From JAGXFP01 sp039714535 (GTDB taxonomy: Bacteria > Desulfobacterota > Desulfobulbia > Desulfobulbales > JAGXFP01), in contig JBDLJC010000002.1 of assembly GCA_039714535.1 (NCBI GenBank), forward strand, positions 1 to 64,000: a stretch of 64,000 nt of DNA, given 5' to 3'. The translations under genes were made by a program, and so were the position numbers. The notes beneath the pieces were generated by a model, which made no database searches, had not been told where the DNA came from, and saw only the letters and a program-made list of their open reading frames with translations. Shown in pieces: positions 61,908 through 64,000 of this stretch (positions within the stretch are counted from its first letter, which is position 1; the number at the start of each line of letters is the position of its first letter).

Positions 61908-62282
61908 GTGCTGAATCTCAACGAACTTAAGGAAGATCGCAAGCTGGTTAATGAGATAAATTGGGAGATGACCCCGGACAAAGCTATTGAAATGTATCTC
62001 GAGTGGGGTACCGGTTGGATCCGCGGCCATGATTTCGTCAGCAGTCAGGACCAGGAGTCCGTTTATTTTGTTCTCTATGACTGGGAGGAAAATCCGCCCC
62101 AAGTGACCTTGTTAAGGAGAAATGTCGAAGGGGCCGAGGAAATCGCCAAAATCGAGGTGCCGGCCGATCTTTTCTACGAGGCGGCCCGTGAGGACGGGTA
62201 TCGGGTCGGGGTTGGCGTGCACCCCCTGAACCAGACCCTGAAGGAATGGCTAAATAAAGCTATTCATGGCGCGGCTTTTTAG
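61908..62282 (+). CDS. Small conserved protein, DVU0772-like family
   Basis: 124 residues beginning at GTG 61908 with a strong GGAGGTG ribosome-binding site. Sequence runs NWEMTPDKAIEMYLEWGTGW, then an acidic/aromatic stretch (YFVLYDWEENPPQVTLLRR) and VGVGVHPLNQTLKEWL. It closely recalls the family annotated as DVU0772 in sulfate reducers, whose function I do not know. No metal-binding motif is visible. Placement inside the oxygen-defence operon suggests a related role. Confidence 0.65.
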   Translation: MLNLNELKEDRKLVNEINWEMTPDKAIEMYLEWGTGWIRGHDFVSSQDQESVYFVLYDWEENPPQVTLLRRNVEGAEEIAKIEVPADLFYEAAREDGYRVGVGVHPLNQTLKEWLNKAIHGAAF

Positions 62283-62334
62283 ATCAACGGAAAAGCCAGC
62301 AAATCATATTAATTAATTGCATAAGGATATGCCA

Positions 62335-62910
62335 ATGGGATCATTAAAGGGAACTAAAACCGAGAAAAACATCCTGACTGCCTTTGCCGGCGAGTCCCAG
62401 GCCCGCAACCGCTACTCCTTTTTTGCCAAACAGGCCAAGAAGGAAGGCTATGAGCAGATTTCAGCCATCTTCGAAGAAACCGCCGAGCAGGAAAGGGCCC
62501 ACGCGAAAAGGCTGTTCAAATTTCTGGAGGGTGGCGAAGCTGAAATAACCGCCTCCTTTCCAGCCGGTAAGATCGGCAGTACCGTTGAAAATCTGCAGGA
62601 AGCGGCTGCCGGAGAGAATTATGAGTATTCCTCCATGTACCCGGGTTTTGCCAAGATTGCCCGGGATGAGGGCTTTGAGGAAATTGCTGCGGTCATGCTG
62701 GCTATTGCCGTGGCCGAAAAGATGCACGAGAGTCGGTATCTGGCCCTGATTGCCAATATCGAGAATGGCCGAGTATTCAGGAAAGACGCCGAGACCACGT
62801 GGAAGTGCCGGAAATGCGGTTATGTCCATCAGGGTAATGAGGCGCCCGATGAGTGCCCGGCTTGTGCCCATCCCCAGTCCTACTACGAGGTCAAGGCGGA
62901 AAACTGGTAG
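62335..62910 (+). CDS. rbr: Rubrerythrin
   Basis: 191 residues from ATG 62335. The diiron four-helix bundle has the two EExxH-type motifs: ILTAFAGESQARNRYSFFAKQAKKEGY, FEETAEQERAHAKRLF, and the second half with AKIARDEGFEEIAAVMLAIAVAEKMHESRY (read in parts). The C-terminal rubredoxin-like domain has CRKCGYVHQG and CPACAHPQ. It is a peroxidase that protects anaerobes from hydrogen peroxide and takes electrons from rubredoxin. Confidence 0.95.
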   Translation: MGSLKGTKTEKNILTAFAGESQARNRYSFFAKQAKKEGYEQISAIFEETAEQERAHAKRLFKFLEGGEAEITASFPAGKIGSTVENLQEAAAGENYEYSSMYPGFAKIARDEGFEEIAAVMLAIAVAEKMHESRYLALIANIENGRVFRKDAETTWKCRKCGYVHQGNEAPDECPACAHPQSYYEVKAENW

Positions 62911-62937
62911 TCAAAATTATTAAAGGAGGAGATTAAA

Positions 62938-63312
62938 ATGGCAGAACGACTGGAAGTGTACAAATGTGAGCAGTGTGGCAATATTGTTGAGGTGTTGCAC
63001 GGGGGAGTTGGCAGTCTGGTCTGTTGCGGGCAGGATATGGTCCTCTTTACCGCCAATACCGTTGATGCGGCCAAGGAAAAACATGTCCCGGTCGTTGAGA
63101 AAATCGATGGCGGCTACAAGGTAATGCTCGGCTCGGTGCCCCACCCCATGGAGGACAGTCATTATATTGAGTGGATCGAACTGGTTGTCGGAGACAAAGC
63201 CTATCGGCAGTTCCTCAATCCCGGTGATGCGCCGGAGGCGGTTTTTACCATAGAGGCGGCGGCGGTCACTGCCCGGGCCTATTGTAACCTGCACGGACTG
63301 TGGAGCAGTTGA
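62938..63312 (+). CDS. dfx: Desulfoferrodoxin (superoxide reductase)
   Basis: 124 residues. The N-terminal desulforedoxin-like site has YKCEQCG and LVCCGQDM, four cysteines for centre I. The C-terminal neelaredoxin-like domain has KHVPVVEKI, GSVPHPMEDSHYIEWI and YCNLHGLW, the His/Cys ligands of centre II. It reduces superoxide to hydrogen peroxide without making oxygen, using rubredoxin as electron donor. AAGGAGG precedes the ATG. Its stop is one base from the ferritin start, so they are coupled. Confidence 0.96.
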   Translation: MAERLEVYKCEQCGNIVEVLHGGVGSLVCCGQDMVLFTANTVDAAKEKHVPVVEKIDGGYKVMLGSVPHPMEDSHYIEWIELVVGDKAYRQFLNPGDAPEAVFTIEAAAVTARAYCNLHGLWSS

Positions 63313-63313
63313 T

Positions 63314-63820
63314 ATGTTAAGCAAAAAAATGGGAAAGGCCTTGAACGGCCAGATCAATGCTGAGATATATTCTTCCTATATGTACCTGTCGATGTCCGCC
63401 TGGTTCGAGCAGACCGGTCTGGCCGGACTGGCCAACTGGATGCGTCAACAGGCCCAGGAGGAGATGTTCCATGCCATGAAAATTTTTGATTTCGTCAACG
63501 AAAGGGGCGCGCGGGTTATTTTGGAGGCGATTGCCCCGCCGCCAACCGACTGGCAATCAGCCCTTGACGTCTTCCAGGCCACCTTGGCCCATGAACAAAA
63601 GGTCACGGGCCTGATCAACGATTTAACCAACCTCGCCCTGGATGAACGGGACCATGCCACCAATATCTTTTTGCAGTGGTTCATCTCGGAGCAGGTCGAA
63701 GAGGAGTCCGGCGTCGGCGCCGTCCTCGATAAGCTTAAACTGATCGGCAAGGAGTCGGGCGGTCTGTTCGCTCTCGACCAGGAGCTGGGCCAGAGGATTT
63801 TCACGCCCCCTGCTAAATGA
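63314..63820 (+). CDS. Ferritin
   Basis: 168 residues of FtnA type. Ferroxidase-centre residues are visible: AEIYSSYMYLSMSAWFE with the early Glu/Tyr, then QQAQEEMFHAMKIFDFV and LDERDHATNIFLQWFISEQVEEE for the later Glu/His. Low counts of Cys and a typical 24-mer subunit length fit. It stores iron and removes it from Fenton chemistry, which complements superoxide and peroxide removal by its neighbours. It starts one base after the desulfoferrodoxin stop. Confidence 0.95.
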   Translation: MLSKKMGKALNGQINAEIYSSYMYLSMSAWFEQTGLAGLANWMRQQAQEEMFHAMKIFDFVNERGARVILEAIAPPPTDWQSALDVFQATLAHEQKVTGLINDLTNLALDERDHATNIFLQWFISEQVEEESGVGAVLDKLKLIGKESGGLFALDQELGQRIFTPPAK

Positions 63821-63950
63821 ATGGTCTGCATTGTTGACTGATGTGCCCGAGATTATCTTTGGGCATATCGCTCAGCAATGGAGAATAAATTATTAAGAAA
63901 TTCCGCCTCCGGCGGGCAACGTCGGTTGGTTAACCGGCAGGAGAACCAAG

Positions 63951-64000
63951 ATGAGCGTAAGAGAGATCAAGGAAAATGTCTTTTGGGTCGGCGCTGTGGA
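63951..64000 (+). CDS. Flavodiiron protein / rubredoxin:oxygen oxidoreductase, N-terminus only
   Basis: Only 16 codons lie in the window, reading MSVREIKENVFWVGAV. This is the usual start of A-type flavoproteins (ROO/FprA), which reduce oxygen or NO with electrons from rubredoxin. AGGAG precedes the ATG. The rest continues beyond the window. Confidence 0.8.
   Translation, partial: MSVREIKENVFWVGAV

Overview
The window looks like chromosome of an anaerobic or microaerophilic Desulfobacterota-type bacterium (sulfate- or sulfur-metabolising 'Deltaproteobacteria', perhaps near Desulfobulbales). This is inferred from gene content: an HcpR-like Crp/Fnr regulator, a desulfoferrodoxin/rubrerythrin/rubredoxin/ferritin/flavodiiron oxygen-defence operon, a UPF0280 protein, a giant acyl-CoA-dehydratase-activase protein and Gram-negative envelope genes (Lgt, an RfaE2-type domain). 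Most genes are moderately GC-rich. Two blocks (about 6.4-8.1 kb and 29.7-45 kb) are more AT-rich and look accessory.

Layout. 0.2-6.1 kb: a nitrilase/RfaE2 fusion and a 1,426-residue activase-like protein, the latter between two copies of a ~71-bp repeat. 6.4-8.1 kb: AT-rich exported hydrolase, a micro-ORF and a DUF2459-like lipoprotein. 8.4-19.3 kb (minus strand): DksA-like protein, Lys/Arg-rich lipoprotein, Rpe, tandem M16 peptidase, Lgt, small membrane proteins, a cyclic-nucleotide-binding protein, Dus, a Fic protein with a degraded active site, and an AI-2E-type permease. 19.5-29.6 kb: GYF/RDD protein, a radical-SAM/ArsM-like fusion, 5-FCL, haem-c GGDEF, UPF0280, two arsenosugar-type glycosyltransferases, CvpA, a PPTase and the HcpR-like regulator. 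29.7-36.8 kb: two SEC-C/TPR proteins (one a sulfotransferase) and two TMTC-like membrane TPR proteins sharing a ~920-bp block with no difference seen. 36.8-45.9 kb (minus strand): a polysaccharide or glycolipid island with GMC oxidoreductase, PIG-L deacetylase, GNAT, epimerase, EamA-like, methyltransferase, hexapeptide acyltransferase and GT2 genes. 46-57 kb: RelA/SpoT homologue with an apparently dead synthetase site, RNase R, TrmJ-like methyltransferase, a 186-bp palindromic element, GGDEF-EAL, an exported Mth938-like protein, a single-polypeptide endonuclease III/exonuclease III fusion and an AGCS symporter. 57-64 kb: two small Cys-rich proteins (one behind a Fur-box-like site), a sigma-54 activator and the oxygen-defence operon, which runs off the window end.

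The most coherent system is at 58.6-64 kb. A sigma-54 activator has a low-molecular-weight phosphatase/ArsC-like N-domain lacking its catalytic Cys, plus a Cys-rich PAS domain. It precedes a region with three TGTCTC/GAGACA palindromes, including a perfect 18-bp inverted repeat, and a near-consensus -24/-12 promoter. Downstream lie peroxiredoxin, rubredoxin, rubrerythrin, superoxide reductase, ferritin and flavodiiron oxidase genes. The other standout is the Nth-XthA fusion, which would put glycosylase/AP-lyase and AP-endonuclease activities of base excision repair in one chain. No rRNA, tRNA, CRISPR array or complete insertion sequence was seen.
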